Shown: piece by piece, positions 10,989 to 22,257 of the stretch
How the letters are laid out: the number at the start of each line of letters is the position of its first letter
How positions within the stretch are numbered: the first letter of the stretch is position 1
NCBI GenBank assembly: GCA_950295325.1
Contig: OX485804.1
Coordinates: forward strand, 1,116,001 to 1,180,000
Reading direction: 5' to 3'
Origin: Polytrichum commune
Lineage: Eukaryota; Streptophyta; Polytrichopsida; Polytrichales; Polytrichaceae
DNA: 64,000 nt
Translations under genes and position numbers: made by a program
Notes under the pieces: model-generated
Told to the model about the DNA's origin: nothing
Database searches by the model: none
Seen by the model: only the letters and a program-made list of their open reading frames with translations

Positions 10989-12483
10989 ATGGCCTTTATA
11001 GGATGTGGAGATTCAATTTCATGCGGAATTGGAAGAAGAATACTTGATGTTCAAGATTGCATTAGTCGAGACTCACGTACTAAATTGAAACGTTTGAAAT
11101 TAGCAAAAGAATGCGCATTTTGTAATCCATTTGTGTGGAACTCTATTCCTACTTCAAATCCTAGTGGGTTGAATGGCTGCAAAGGCTTTTCTAAGGGAAC
11201 CCTAATAGTGCAAGATAGAAAGTCTAAAGAAATTGTGTTAGTAATCACTTTTACTTCATTTGCGGAAATGGGAGTTAAAGATAAAGAAACCGTGAGACTA
11301 TTGAAGGCCACTTCACACACGACCCAAGAGCCGTGACCATGAAATTGTGAGAGACCAAAAGAAAGTGTCCAAAGGCCGTCCCAACACACCTTCAAAATCA
11401 TGTAGTATGGTCACGGACCCTCAAGTGTAGTGTGGAGCCATATGTGACCAGGCCCTCAACCAAATGCTATTTCAATGAATTTTCATTCATGCAGGTCCTC
11501 ACACATGACAAAATAGAATGAATCAACGGTTGTGAGCGTTTGAAGTGTCATGGTCTCACGGTTTTGTGTTAGGCCAACCTCTAAGAGGTGGTTTTGAAAA
11601 TAGTCCAAGTGACCATGATCCATTGGATGCCACGTAGGAATCCATGTAGACTTTACATCCATCTTGCATTCACATACTCTATTGGTCCCTCAAGCGCAGT
11701 GTGAAGCGAACTTGGACCGGCTCCGCTTTTTCCACCAATGAGAGTGCTTGAAGTGTAATGGTCACGGGCTCTCAGTCTCGTGTGTGAAGTGGCCCTAAGT
11801 AAAGAATTAATTCGTGTTTCTAAACATGCGAGTGAAATCAAATGTAATGGTTCGCATATGAAGGGCTGTAAACAAGGCGAAAATGTCCGTTTTAGAGTAG
11901 CATGTGGGTTATAGCAGCAAATACATATTCGATAGATAAGTAATTTCTAATTTAAGAAAATAATAATAAATTCCTAGAATAGTGGAAGTTAGGTCAGGTG
12001 AAGATTTCGAATATAGATATTTATCGAGATAGATTTTGTTCGCTTTCACCACTTTTGTTTCATAAAGCTAGCACAAAAGCAAAAGTAGCATGAGTTCCGG
12101 AATATTTTTTAACCTAAAAATTTAGGGAAATGGATACTAGTAATGATGTGTTTACTAGTAACCTCACATATACCTTACATGTTTTTAGTAATACATTTCA
12201 TAAAGATTAGGATTAAAATAAGTATATATTCGGAATTCGGTTGCCTATTTATGAAACTTCTTGGTAATCTTGCATCTTTTGAAGATGGTTTTCATTGTTC
12301 AGGAGAGGAGAATCTGTAGTCAGACCTTATAGAGTCTACATTGATTTTAATAAATGTGAAGGAATTACTGAAATCGTTTGGAGAGGTAAAGTACATTATC
12401 GTGTTACTCCAACTTCTAAGCTAAAAGAAAGATTTGTTAGAGTAGGTACTAGAGTAGGTAGTTCGAGCAATACAAAAGTCTAA
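10989..12483 (+). pseudogene. Unrecognised Cys-rich gene disrupted by a MITE
   Basis: An ATG at 10989 opens a frame rich in Cys, Lys and Ser (including CAFCNPFVWNSIP and GCKGFSKGTLIV) that runs to 11304, where a family A MITE begins. Right after the MITE the same kind of coding sequence resumes (SKELIRVSKHASEIKCNG, then CKQGENVRFRVACG). A candidate donor near 11914 and the acceptor 'ttttcattgttcag' near 12303 join it in phase to a last exon (RGESVVRPYRVYIDF, then HYRVTPTSKLKERF) that ends with TAA at 12481-12483. Removing the MITE and one copy of its 3-bp target site leaves the frame intact with no stop, giving a product of about 200 residues. I do not recognise the family. As it stands the gene is interrupted, unless the MITE is spliced out or this is one allele. 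Confidence 0.5.
11305..11795 (+). mobile_element. Harbinger-like MITE, family A, copy 2 (inside a gene)
   Basis: This 491-bp element aligns throughout with 2293-2790. Its right end, TCGTGTGTGAAGTGGCCC, is exactly complementary to the family consensus left end. Its left end differs by one base (AGGCC for GGGCC). The flanking trinucleotides are TGA and TAA, an imperfect version of the TWA target duplication typical of PIF/Harbinger. It has no coding capacity. Confidence 0.8.
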
Positions 12484-14078
12484 GTCTATGAAAGGCTTAG
12501 GAAACTCTCTAAAGTTACGCGGAGTAACTCATCTTTATGATGAACACTCCCTAAAATAATGTATTTTATTTTATTTTATTTTATAAATTTTATGGTTGAT
12601 TTTGTTATGAATGGTATAGGATGTCAACTGATTAGATCTATTTGTTGTTAACTTTTCTTTACTATGAAAACTAGATAATCTAATGTAGTATGAATGCATG
12701 TAGAGTGAAATCTTGCTATACAAATGTAATAAATATCTTGAGATGTACCTAACATAGGAAAGAAACTTGATTATCAAATACGATAGTTTGGGATTTCTAA
12801 ATATTGGTTCATTGGATAGACCTTTTACAAGCATGTTGTTATAGATTTCAAAATCTTGTATATATATTGGGTTAAATGATCAGTTACTAGGAATTGTTCA
12901 AGTTCAAAGAATCTTGGTAAGTTATTGGGTTTCTTGTTATGTTCTAAGAAGCTTACATATTCCAATGCAAGTTTATTCTTGGAGCCTCTGAGGTGAAGAT
13001 CTTGAGTAATTAGCAAAAAACCAGAAAATATAAGCAACTAGCAATTAGATGCCAAAATGGAGGAGTCTTTGTGCGGCAAGAACCTATCACTTTGCTTACA
13101 TGAACCACATAACATGAGACTACTTTAGGTTTATATTTGACTTTATTGTGGACTATCCCACCTCCATCTACAAGTTTGGTCATTGGAAATTTGCATTGCA
13201 TTGGGAATCATCTCATCAAGCCATCACTTGTAGATTCCAAAGATAAGAGATGTGAGCTGCAAAAATATAAGAAGTCATAATGAAAATTTTCTTTCTCTTC
13301 TAGTGATCACATGCTTAGGTCCTTCTAATTATGTTGATTATTATATTAATATTTAAACATATTTTAAGCACACATATATATATATTTTTAACAGTTTAAC
13401 GAATACAGAGTTTAACGAGCTAGAGGATAACACAATTAAAGCCGTAAGTAAAATACTTCTATAACATTAGATGAAGTTTCAAAACGATTGCTCTTTAATA
13501 TTATTGAGAGACAATTGCTACATTGACCCTAAAGCACAAGGACACAAAGTCTATTCACAATAAATATAAACATTACCCACAAAGACAAAAACTTGGGGCC
13601 GTTTTAGGAGACTTGGAAGATTTTGGGCAAGCATAACTCACTTGTTAGCTACTGGAATTCAACCAAAATTACTACCACTAGAATCATGTTTTTGATAGCT
13701 TTCTATTGGTATGGGATTGAAAGTACAAATCTAAACGCAAAACGAGCCACTCGGGGCCAAGGCCCCTCCGTTGGTGGGAGGAGGAGGCCCCTCGTAGGAG
13801 AGGCGGTTCCTCATAGGAGAGGCGGTTCATTTGAAACGCAACGAGGGTATGCGGGTGTGAAGTTAAGACCAAACTCAATCATGATATGCTCAATAACGGG
13901 GGGAAAAAATAACCAAAAAAAATAACTTAAATTGATATCTTTGAGGTATAATTACATGTTGGCTTGTGATCTTCACATTTCCTCATCCAAAAAACGCAAC
14001 GTAGATTGTTCACAACATCCTTTCATTTCGAGCTAACTTATGATTAGGTTAGTCTAACTCCTTTATGCTTCATGCTTG
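12484..14078. other. Intergenic, AT-rich, no gene seen
   Basis: No exon is supported. A GC-rich island at about 13740-13840 contains a short tandem word ('aggagaggcggttc', twice), of unknown significance. Confidence 0.45.
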
Positions 14079-14380
14079 TCATGCACAACATTGTATAGAG
14101 TTCGCATAGTGCATGGTGAGCACTTGCAAGGCTTGAACTCCGTATGAATTGCTCTTATGTGTGTGTCCAAATTGGATTTCTAAAAACTGGATCCTAGGAG
14201 ATCCTCCAGTGTGCAGTAAAGTGTGCATCTGCAACTGTCTATTCAACATGGATGAGCCGCAGACATCACAGCTGACATGACAATGTGACAATTCGTGGTG
14301 TGCTTGTAGCCGAGAAACATCAGCAAATACCTCCCCACACCGCGGTTCCATGCACACTACATGGTCAATCACCATGGACT
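14079..14380 (-). pseudogene. TFIIIA-like zinc-finger gene fragment
   Basis: Behind a good acceptor ('ctttgggtatgcag' on the minus strand) an open exon encodes two C2H2 fingers. The first is CMEPRCGEVFADVSRLQAHH plus ELSH. The second has SCDVCGSSMLNRQLQMHTLLH spacing with its two Cys and two His in place. The unusual arrangement, a finger ending in SCH, then C-x2-C followed by a 'xLxRxLxxH' helix, is what I know from plant TFIIIA, the 5S rRNA transcription factor. A third, decayed finger follows (GHTHKSNSYGVQALQVL), where TFIIIA has an 'HTYxxKSNLxxH' finger, but its cysteines are missing. Only this segment is present, with no matching exons nearby, so I call it a relic of a TFIIIA-type gene. 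Retention of an acceptor suggests it arose by genomic rather than mRNA copying. Confidence 0.55.
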
Positions 14381-17300
14381 CTGCATACCCAAAGGAAAAT
14401 ACATTCAAGAAATCAACATTTCAAGTTGCTCAAGCATCACTTGGATTTTCGTGTGTGTGACCTTTCAACCTTGTTAGCAACATAACTCCTAAATATACCT
14501 GATTTAGCACAAACATCAGAATACAAGGCTCATCCATATTATGAAATACCATGTACGAAGCCGCAACAACATAGCTACAAAGTTATATAGAGAGGAGTAC
14601 TGAAAAAGTCCATTAGGTGAATCCTTTAGCTAGAATTGTTGTACGAAGATGAGCTTAATGTGACCATGTCCATTGGGGTTGTGGTTGGACATCAGCAAGT
14701 CAATTGCATGACTTAGCAGAGCTTTAGAGTGTGGATGCTCTTTTACAATCACTTAAGCAATTGTCAACTGACACTGTTTAAAATAGGCACTCGTATATAA
14801 GAAGTTATGAACACATGTTTGCATCTTTTTGGAGTGACCTCTTGTGTGACTTCATGCTCTACAAACAGGGAATTGGTAATGTGGTGACTAAACCAATATT
14901 GGGAATTTCCTTGTGGCTGGAGGGACGTGCCACCTCAACTCTTTTGACAAAATTATTTTTCTGCATATTAACAAACATCAAGTGGCATGCTCTTGATATT
15001 TGTTGCAAGGAAGGCATTGTGTTGGTCAGTTGGTGATTAAGCAAATTACGTGCATCTTGTATTTGAAGGCTCTTGATAGGATGTTGGTGGATTTGTAGCG
15101 AATACATTGGACTGGCCGGATGTCATTGAACATATGGAACAAGACTTGTAACAGATGTGGTCTATTTCCATAGTAATTGCAAGGCATTATCTGGTACCCA
15201 TTTATCCAGGGGCTCGTTTGAATTCCTTAAAAGACATGACAAGATTGAATATTGTTTTCTTATGGGTTGATAGGCCTTGGTGAGCGTACGGAAGTTATAT
15301 GTGGTTACTTCCATTGTGCAAATCTCACTTGTAGCATGAAGACGTGCACATCTCTAGGTCCTCAGTAGCCCAAAGCCATCTTTTGGACTTTATATTGTGC
15401 TTGATCTTACTCCAATGAAATGATGAGATGTTTTGTATAGCTCCTTGAGCTTTATCTTATCAGCTTCCCCTCACCTAATTTTGCAGTTTGGATTTTGTGT
15501 TCATATTAATCTCATATATTGCTCAAATGAAGCAATAAAGCTTGTTTGCCCTCTTGAGGACTTCCTAGTAAGCTACCTCCCATTAACCCTTAATGTTATT
15601 CGAGTACCACCCCCTTAGCACCGGTTGGAGGTCCTGGGTGAGAAGAGGATATTTTTTTGGCTTTCTTCATAAAGATGTTATGAAGAGTGGATTTGGGTTC
15701 ACCATGCCAATCTCCCACCTGGTGAATGGTTTTCCCAATGGAATTACTATATATACTAAAACTATTGACTTTGATCCTCAAATGGTGTTTATCTCCAAAG
15801 AAGAGTTGTTGGGAATATTTTTCTCTATTCAAACAAAAAAGTGAATTATAAATAAAATTGAAATTACCTCAAGATTAATCTTTAGTGCATTAAATTGAAG
15901 TCAAGGTGCCAAGGTGAAAATGTATGAAAATAGTAAAAATTGGACCAACATTTCAGCTCTAATGAATTGAATGACAAGTCTTTAATAATTGAAAATTGTT
16001 GTTCACATTCTATACATGTCACAATGCAAACTGTTGTACAAGCTCTTCGCTTGAGTTGGCTAAATTCAAATTCTGCCATAACACTTGGCTTTGTCTCTAG
16101 GAGCATGTGAGGAGTAGAGGGAATTGTTTCATCATACGCATTCCTCTCCAGCTCACAGTAGGTGAAAGCTAACTTCTCTATGTTTGCTATCTCAACCTTC
16201 CCAAAGGGATCCCTATGTGCTGGCACCCAGTAGGACGGGTTCTTGTCCAACATTCCGAGCCTCCCATTTTCGTGCATGTTACTTGTGTTCTCCACATTAC
16301 GATATAAGGAATTTGCTGATGCCCCATAAATGCTTGGCCTGTAAGACGTCTCTTTCTTCACCAAAGGAACAACATTTCCATAATGGCCATGTCCGCATTC
16401 ATCACCGGCATTCAACACTGTATATGTAGTATTTTTAGCAAACTGTTGAAGTGGGAGGTAATTATATGTTGGAGTGGGCATATCCAGAATGGTTGTTGTC
16501 ACCCAAACCCGGTATCAAAAGAGGACTTTTGCATTCTTGCAATTTGACCTAGTTCTTCTGGAACTGCAGAAAATTAAGAAAATTATGAGGGCCTGCAATA
16601 TTTTTGCAATTCAGAGATGATGAAAAGGGCAGATGATTAATTTTTGAATATGAGAACATTGTCAACTATTTAAATTTTATCCATAACTCCAATCACAAAA
16701 TCCAAATGAGGGGCTTAAACACATTGAGAACTTCGAGGTCAACTTATTGACAAAATAAAGAATATTTTTCGCAAGAGGAAGAATAGGTATTGGATGTTGT
16801 GGAAACTCACCGGTCCCTCTTGGAGAACAAAGAGTTATGACTGCATCACAGAGGATTCCCGATTGCAACAATGTTTTCGACTTGATTTGAGTGGTTCGTA
16901 ATGGTGAGGATCATGTTGTATCAAGAAGTGGGCATGGAATGAAATATGAAGGTAGCAGTTTTCTTACGATCTTTAGGTTTTGTCTATTTGTTGTTCTAGA
17001 GAGCATGATATAAATTAATCCGGGGGCGAATGCGTTCCGAATATCAACAATAACTTTGGTTGATATTGTTGCACCTAGTGATTTATGGCCTGTCATTGTG
17101 TATGCTAGAACAATTGGGAATGACGCTTTGTAATAATATTGTTCATATGTGTAATTGTGTTGGAAATTCTGTCGTTTTAAGGAGATTTTGTGGCAGCACT
17201 ATTTGTTCAAACCGTGGTGGACTGGTCACCAAATCAGACCCTGCAATGTTGTTTAGTCGCAAAACTCGATACTTTCTTCAATTAGAAACATTAGGGACTA

Positions 17301-17462
17301 TTCTTGGATTTCTGAACTTGGGTACGAATGGATGAGCAGGAGAAATCCGGAAATTATGCGACAAGAGAGGTTGTTGTTGCAGTCCACAAAATAGTACAGG
17401 AAGTGCGTTAATACAGGAGAAATTTTGGGGTTAAATAAGAGCTTCGACTAAGATCAAATTTG
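14381..17462. other. Intergenic, one unidentified long ORF
   Basis: The minus strand holds a 206-codon open frame at 15882-16502. It lacks an ATG at its 5' end (it opens with GTG after an in-frame TGA) and carries segments such as NPSYWVPAHRDPFGK and ELERNAYDETIPSTPHM. Composition over its first two thirds looks protein-like, but I recognise no domain and find no convincing splice partners. The rest of the stretch shows nothing I can support. Confidence 0.35.
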
Positions 17463-18260
17463 TGCAGAGGTGAAACTCTGCCATGGCTGAGGATGATCTC
17501 GGGAGACAACCAGAGACATGTGCCCATTTCTTATCATGAAATTAAAAATGCAGAGGGGGAGCTTCATTCTCTTCAGATTCTTCACCACAACCTTTAATCG
17601 AACAACACCAGGACAGAGTTCTGAAATCTCTTAACGTTCTCTGCAACGTCCACTCGTCATTTTCCAGAATGGGCAGCAACCTTCAGACTTTCCTGTGGCT
17701 CCTTCCCTTCCGTCACTGCTAAGACACGAGAGACCGATGTTTTGCAAGTCCAGGAAGTTGAGGTCACCATTAGGTTGAACCAAACATCTCATACACCTCA
17801 ATGACCGCGTGCACCAAAGATGCACTGCGCAGGACAGTTTTCGGGACCAAGTTCAGAATTTTGCAGAGGTTAAACTCTGGCATGGAATAAGCTGAAGATG
17901 ATCTGCGGAGAGAGATAACCAGAGACATGTGGCCACTTCTTCTCACGAGATTTAAAATAATGCAAAGAGGAGAAGCTTCATCCTCTTCAAATTCTTCATC
18001 AGAACCCCTAATCCAAACAACACTAGGACATACAGGGCTCTAAATTCTCTTAACATTTTCTACAACGTCCACTCCTCAACCTTCGGAATTACCTCTTGCT
18101 CCTTCCTTCCCTTCCCTCACTGCTAAGACACGAATAACAGATAGTTTGCAACTCCAGGAAGTCGAGGTCACCGTTTAGGTTAACCCAAACCGAACAAGCT
18201 CCAACCAGCACACAAACACCAAACAAAAAACGAGAAGCTCGATGTTCCCTAACCTTGAAT
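17463..18260 (+). repeat. Diverged direct tandem duplication, about 400 bp per unit
   Basis: Unit 1 (about 17463-17862) and unit 2 (about 17863-18260) share the same ordered words: 'gcagaggt.aaactctg', 'aaccagagacatgtg', 'agcttcat.ctcttca', 'caacgtccactc', 'cactgctaagacacga' and 'ccaggaagt.gaggtcacc'. Divergence with small indels is visible throughout. No reading frame is conserved between the units, so this looks non-coding, possibly a duplicated leader or promoter of a lost gene. Confidence 0.75.
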
Positions 18261-20873
18261 GCTCCCCCAACGATAGACAGCCTCGATGAAGCACGTGGAG
18301 TTAGGATTAACATCATCATCCCAGAGACCATAGTACACTACCATACCCTTCATCTACTGCTGTAAAAAGTCTGTTACCTCCCAGTCTCCATCACAACTCT
18401 TCACAATCCACAGCCCCTCCGCACCTAGCGCTGTCCAAGCTTGATTACACTAAAACGACATAGAGTTGCAAAATTCTCTGTACTCTCTCACTCTCTACAA
18501 CCCCGATCGAAAGTGTGAGTGGAAGTAACGCAGGACGATGCCCTATTCCAAACACTTACTCCCACCCACAGGCTTAATTAACTAGTACACACGAAACTTA
18601 TAGCTCGGCCACATGTGAAAATTGTTCAGAGCTCGATTCCAACATGATCCGAGATGCTCACCCTAAACCTTGAGCAAGGAAAGAGTGGAATGAATTATCC
18701 TCTCCTACAACCCCATCTGTAGTATCCCATAAACCATAAGTACGAAAACACCGCCACAGTGACGACACTCTTTCCGAAGATTTTTGAGTCGCGGATGTGA
18801 CGATGCGAGGATAGGAGTGAGACAATCGTGCCTGGTTTTGTTTTCTTCGTTTGTCGAATTGTTCGCAACAACTAACCCCACTTCGGTGCATTGTCTGCCG
18901 ACCTCGTATGGATGGCGGACGAAAACTTTAAAATCGTTTCATAGGTTAGGTTTCTTCGAGGATTAAGGTTGCAAAACCATAAGCCCACCATCATCATCAC
19001 CACCACCACAGCCTGTCGGTTCCTAAAATGCACCCAACCACCAAACCAAAAAAATCGTTGTGCAAAAACGCACGAACAAACAGGGGCGACGCCCGCCCTC
19101 TTCTTCCTCCTGCTCTCGGGGCACAAAAGTCGCCAACGAACCCTAACCCTAACAGGTGCACGATTCAAGAGGCAGCGATAAATCTCTCTTTACGCCGACT
19201 CTCGAATCTTCCATTCCATTTTCATTCGATACGCTTACAAAATCGTTGAAAAACGCCACGATCAGCATCTTTCCATTCCAACCCCTGATCCCGAATTCAA
19301 GAGTCCTCGAATTCGAAGACATCCAGTTCACACACAACGGGAAAAGAAACACTATCTTCCTGTAAGCGGAGGAATCACCTGTCACCAGAAGGCGTGCAAT
19401 GAAACCTGATCTGTCGCTCGAAAAAGCAAATTCAAAGTCCCCTTTCGTCCGAAAATTCCGTTTCTTTGTGAAATTCCTTTGCAAGCTATATGGAATGACG
19501 TAATCGTTAGATTGTGCTCGGGTGCAGCAGCATCGCAATGTTTAGTGCCCATCGCCATTGACATCGCACAAAACTCGAACTCGAACCGAAGAGCCTAGAA
19601 GTCAAACTCGAACTCGCAAACTAACCCTAACCCTAAAACGAATAGGTGACGTGGCCGCAGGAGAGGCCAACATTTCGGGAGGAGGCTCTAGGCCTCCTCC
19701 TCGAACAACATTCTCAAGAGTTTGAGCATGGGTACATTGCGGTTAAAGCAACTAGGGCAAATTGAGTTGAAGAGACTCAAGAGAGACTTGTAATTAATAC
19801 CATGGACTTCATCATTTCTAATTGGGGATTTATGTGAAGTCCAATATGATATGTTGCATTTTATGGTATTATATAGTACAATAGTAAGTTAACATATATA
19901 GAGGACAAATATACAAAGAGAGGTATAGAGATTGAGGTAACACTCAATGTCTTTGTAGTTTCCCCAAGTAGGGAGCAAAAAAATTCATAAGACATATGGA
20001 ACTTTAACACTTATAATGATAACAAATATAGAGAGTAGAATGTACCGCCAATCAAGCATGGCACAACGTTGTTGCATCATACTATAGAACTTTGAAATTC
20101 ATAGTCCACATGTGATACGAGGACTTATGTGGGTGATACAAGAATCATAGAACCACAACATACCGTGTACATACAACCACAATGCACCATATGTGCTTGG
20201 TTTCGGTGTCGTTTAGGCCATGTTGACGGCTAGAATTATCCAAAAATAATGCAAAAATCCATATATAGTTGAATCTCAAAGACTTGAACTTCAACCGGTT
20301 ATCTCTCAAACTTGATCTATTCATCTGTGACTACACTAAATATACCAATTATTGAGGGTGGTATTGATTCAAGTCACACGCACAATTCAACCAAATCTCA
20401 AAGTTACCGAGGGTTGAAGTTGCTACTGAGTGACACTAAATTCATGAAGATTGTATATTCTATGTTCATTTACAATAGATTTCAAGAAAACTAATGCGCG
20501 CTTGTGATTAGTACATACCTCATGCTTGTCAATGAATAATGCCAAGTGCCAGTACTCTCATGCCAAGTGTTGGCACCCTAAATGACTAGTGCCAATTGCC
20601 AAGATGAACAATGCTTCCTAGATCTTTTGGTGACACTAATTCATATTGTAAAGAAATTTAATATCACCTTGACTAATTTCCCACACTCACTATTAGCCCA
20701 CACTCACTAATCAGTCCTCCATGTTCATTGGTTATGTACCTACTCTATGTGTGCATTGTGCAAACATCGATGAGATCAATCATCGGGTGTATAGAAGTGG
20801 TCATGTCACATGTATATATTTATTACACTTGGTACATACCATGCCGTGCAACACTTGATGCATGACATGATAC
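18261..20873. other. Intergenic, promoter-like GC-rich part, no gene seen
   Basis: Between about 18470 and 19640 the sequence is GC-richer, with C/T-rich tracts, CAT/CAC triplet runs and two short telomere-like words ('accctaaccctaac', about 19139 and 19622). That looks like a promoter or leader, but I could not attach a coding exon on either strand. A short fragment of family E lies at about 20285-20335. Confidence 0.4.
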
Positions 20874-21060
20874 TGATTATCCCAATTAATGCGTGCTACT
20901 ATTTGGAGTTATGCAGTGCAATAGTGTCTACCTCAAGAGTTCAATTTTAACAAACAAAAGTTCAATGGGTTGTTCAAATTTTACACAACAGAAATGACTT
21001 TACATTCTCATTAAACAATTATAGCACTATGTAACACACACTATGTAATTGGGATAATCA
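20874..21060. mobile_element. MITE-like element, family D, copy 2
   Basis: The ends are perfect complements over TGATTATCCCAATTA and its reverse. Internal words ('gctactatttggagttat' on the left, 'atgtaacacacactatg' on the right) continue a weaker inverted repeat. The length is 187 bp and it is non-coding. A partial extra end ('cattgggataat') lies just outside, near 21090. Confidence 0.7.
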
Positions 21061-22257
21061 GTGTCACTTCTACCATTAACTATGTCATTGGGATAATTAG
21101 TAGTTACTGCACTCCTGGCTCCCTTCACCTCCAGTAAATGAATGTTATCTCGAACTGTAACTTTTTTAGATCTGTTGCAGATTAGGCTTCCAGACTCTAG
21201 ATCGACAGTGCCAATGCCCAATAGTTGATATTGAAGGGATAAATAGTGCAATGTAACTGTTACGGAGGTCATCGAGGGGTGTCTAAGTACTTTATTTTCA
21301 ATGGAAATGTACTTAGAATAAAAAATAAAGAGGGCAAAAGTCTACACCGCTTATGGTATTTAGTGTCACATGTGTAATAGTGTCATTTACCCTATTTTGA
21401 GGCATATGTTAGGTTACACTAATAATCAACAACTTCATCATTAGTGTCATCTCTTGACACTTGGCATTCAAGTGCACTTTCTAACATCTGACATGAGTTT
21501 GTTCAATGATGTTATAAAGTGCATGACTATGGTCTACAAGTTAATCAAAGTGTACAAAAATGACTCTTGACAATAGTATGTTCAATAATATCTTCATGTT
21601 GCATACTAAAACATATGACACTTGCCATAATAAAATCTCCCCCTTGCATACTAAAACACAAAACTAGCATCCCAAGAATCCCAATGGCTATGCTAAATGT
21701 CATAAATTAAATATATTTTCACTTGAAAAATTAACTTGTGCTGACAAATAGAAAGAGTGGTGATTAGTGGACTAGTCATTAACTGACTGAGAACATTGAG
21801 ACTAGAATGAGCATGCCAGAATTCCTTCAAATTCAACTATCTTCAAACAGACGTACTGAATGTACATCTGATATGAAGCTAAGTTGCGGACCTTGATCAG
21901 CTTTTATTGATGGGATGAGAATTTCATCTCCAAATTATTTTTCTCTCAATAACATTTTTTGTTGGTTGACTTTCCCACATGCAGGGAAGTCAAAAAAATT
22001 TAGGTTACAGTGAAGGGACCGTGAAAGATCTCACTCACGGAGTCCCGCCTGATTGGCCTTGGGGTCAGATGCAAGTTACATCTACAGAACTCACCTTCTC
22101 CAGAAACAAGGAGATGGATCATGGGACCAAGGGGAAAAAGACTCGAACACACTCATGCTGTGTGGTAGGGGAACCCCCTGTGTAAAAATGTCAAGTTTCA
22201 TGTTCTAATTGTAGGACGGACCTTATTGATCACCTCTTTCTTCATGCTTCAGTGCTT
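21061..22257. other. Intergenic and 3' flank of ORC1, no gene seen
   Basis: No exon is supported. The portion close to 22257 should hold the ORC1 3' UTR, since that gene ends here on the minus strand. Confidence 0.45.

Noticed and set aside
19139-19640. Telomere-like 'ccctaaccctaa' words as an interstitial telomere
   Set aside because: Only two units occur at each place, and such words are common in plant promoters and leaders.
21979-22185. 68-codon plus-strand frame next to the ORC1 end as a small gene
   Set aside because: It has no recognisable content and lies where the ORC1 3' flank is expected.
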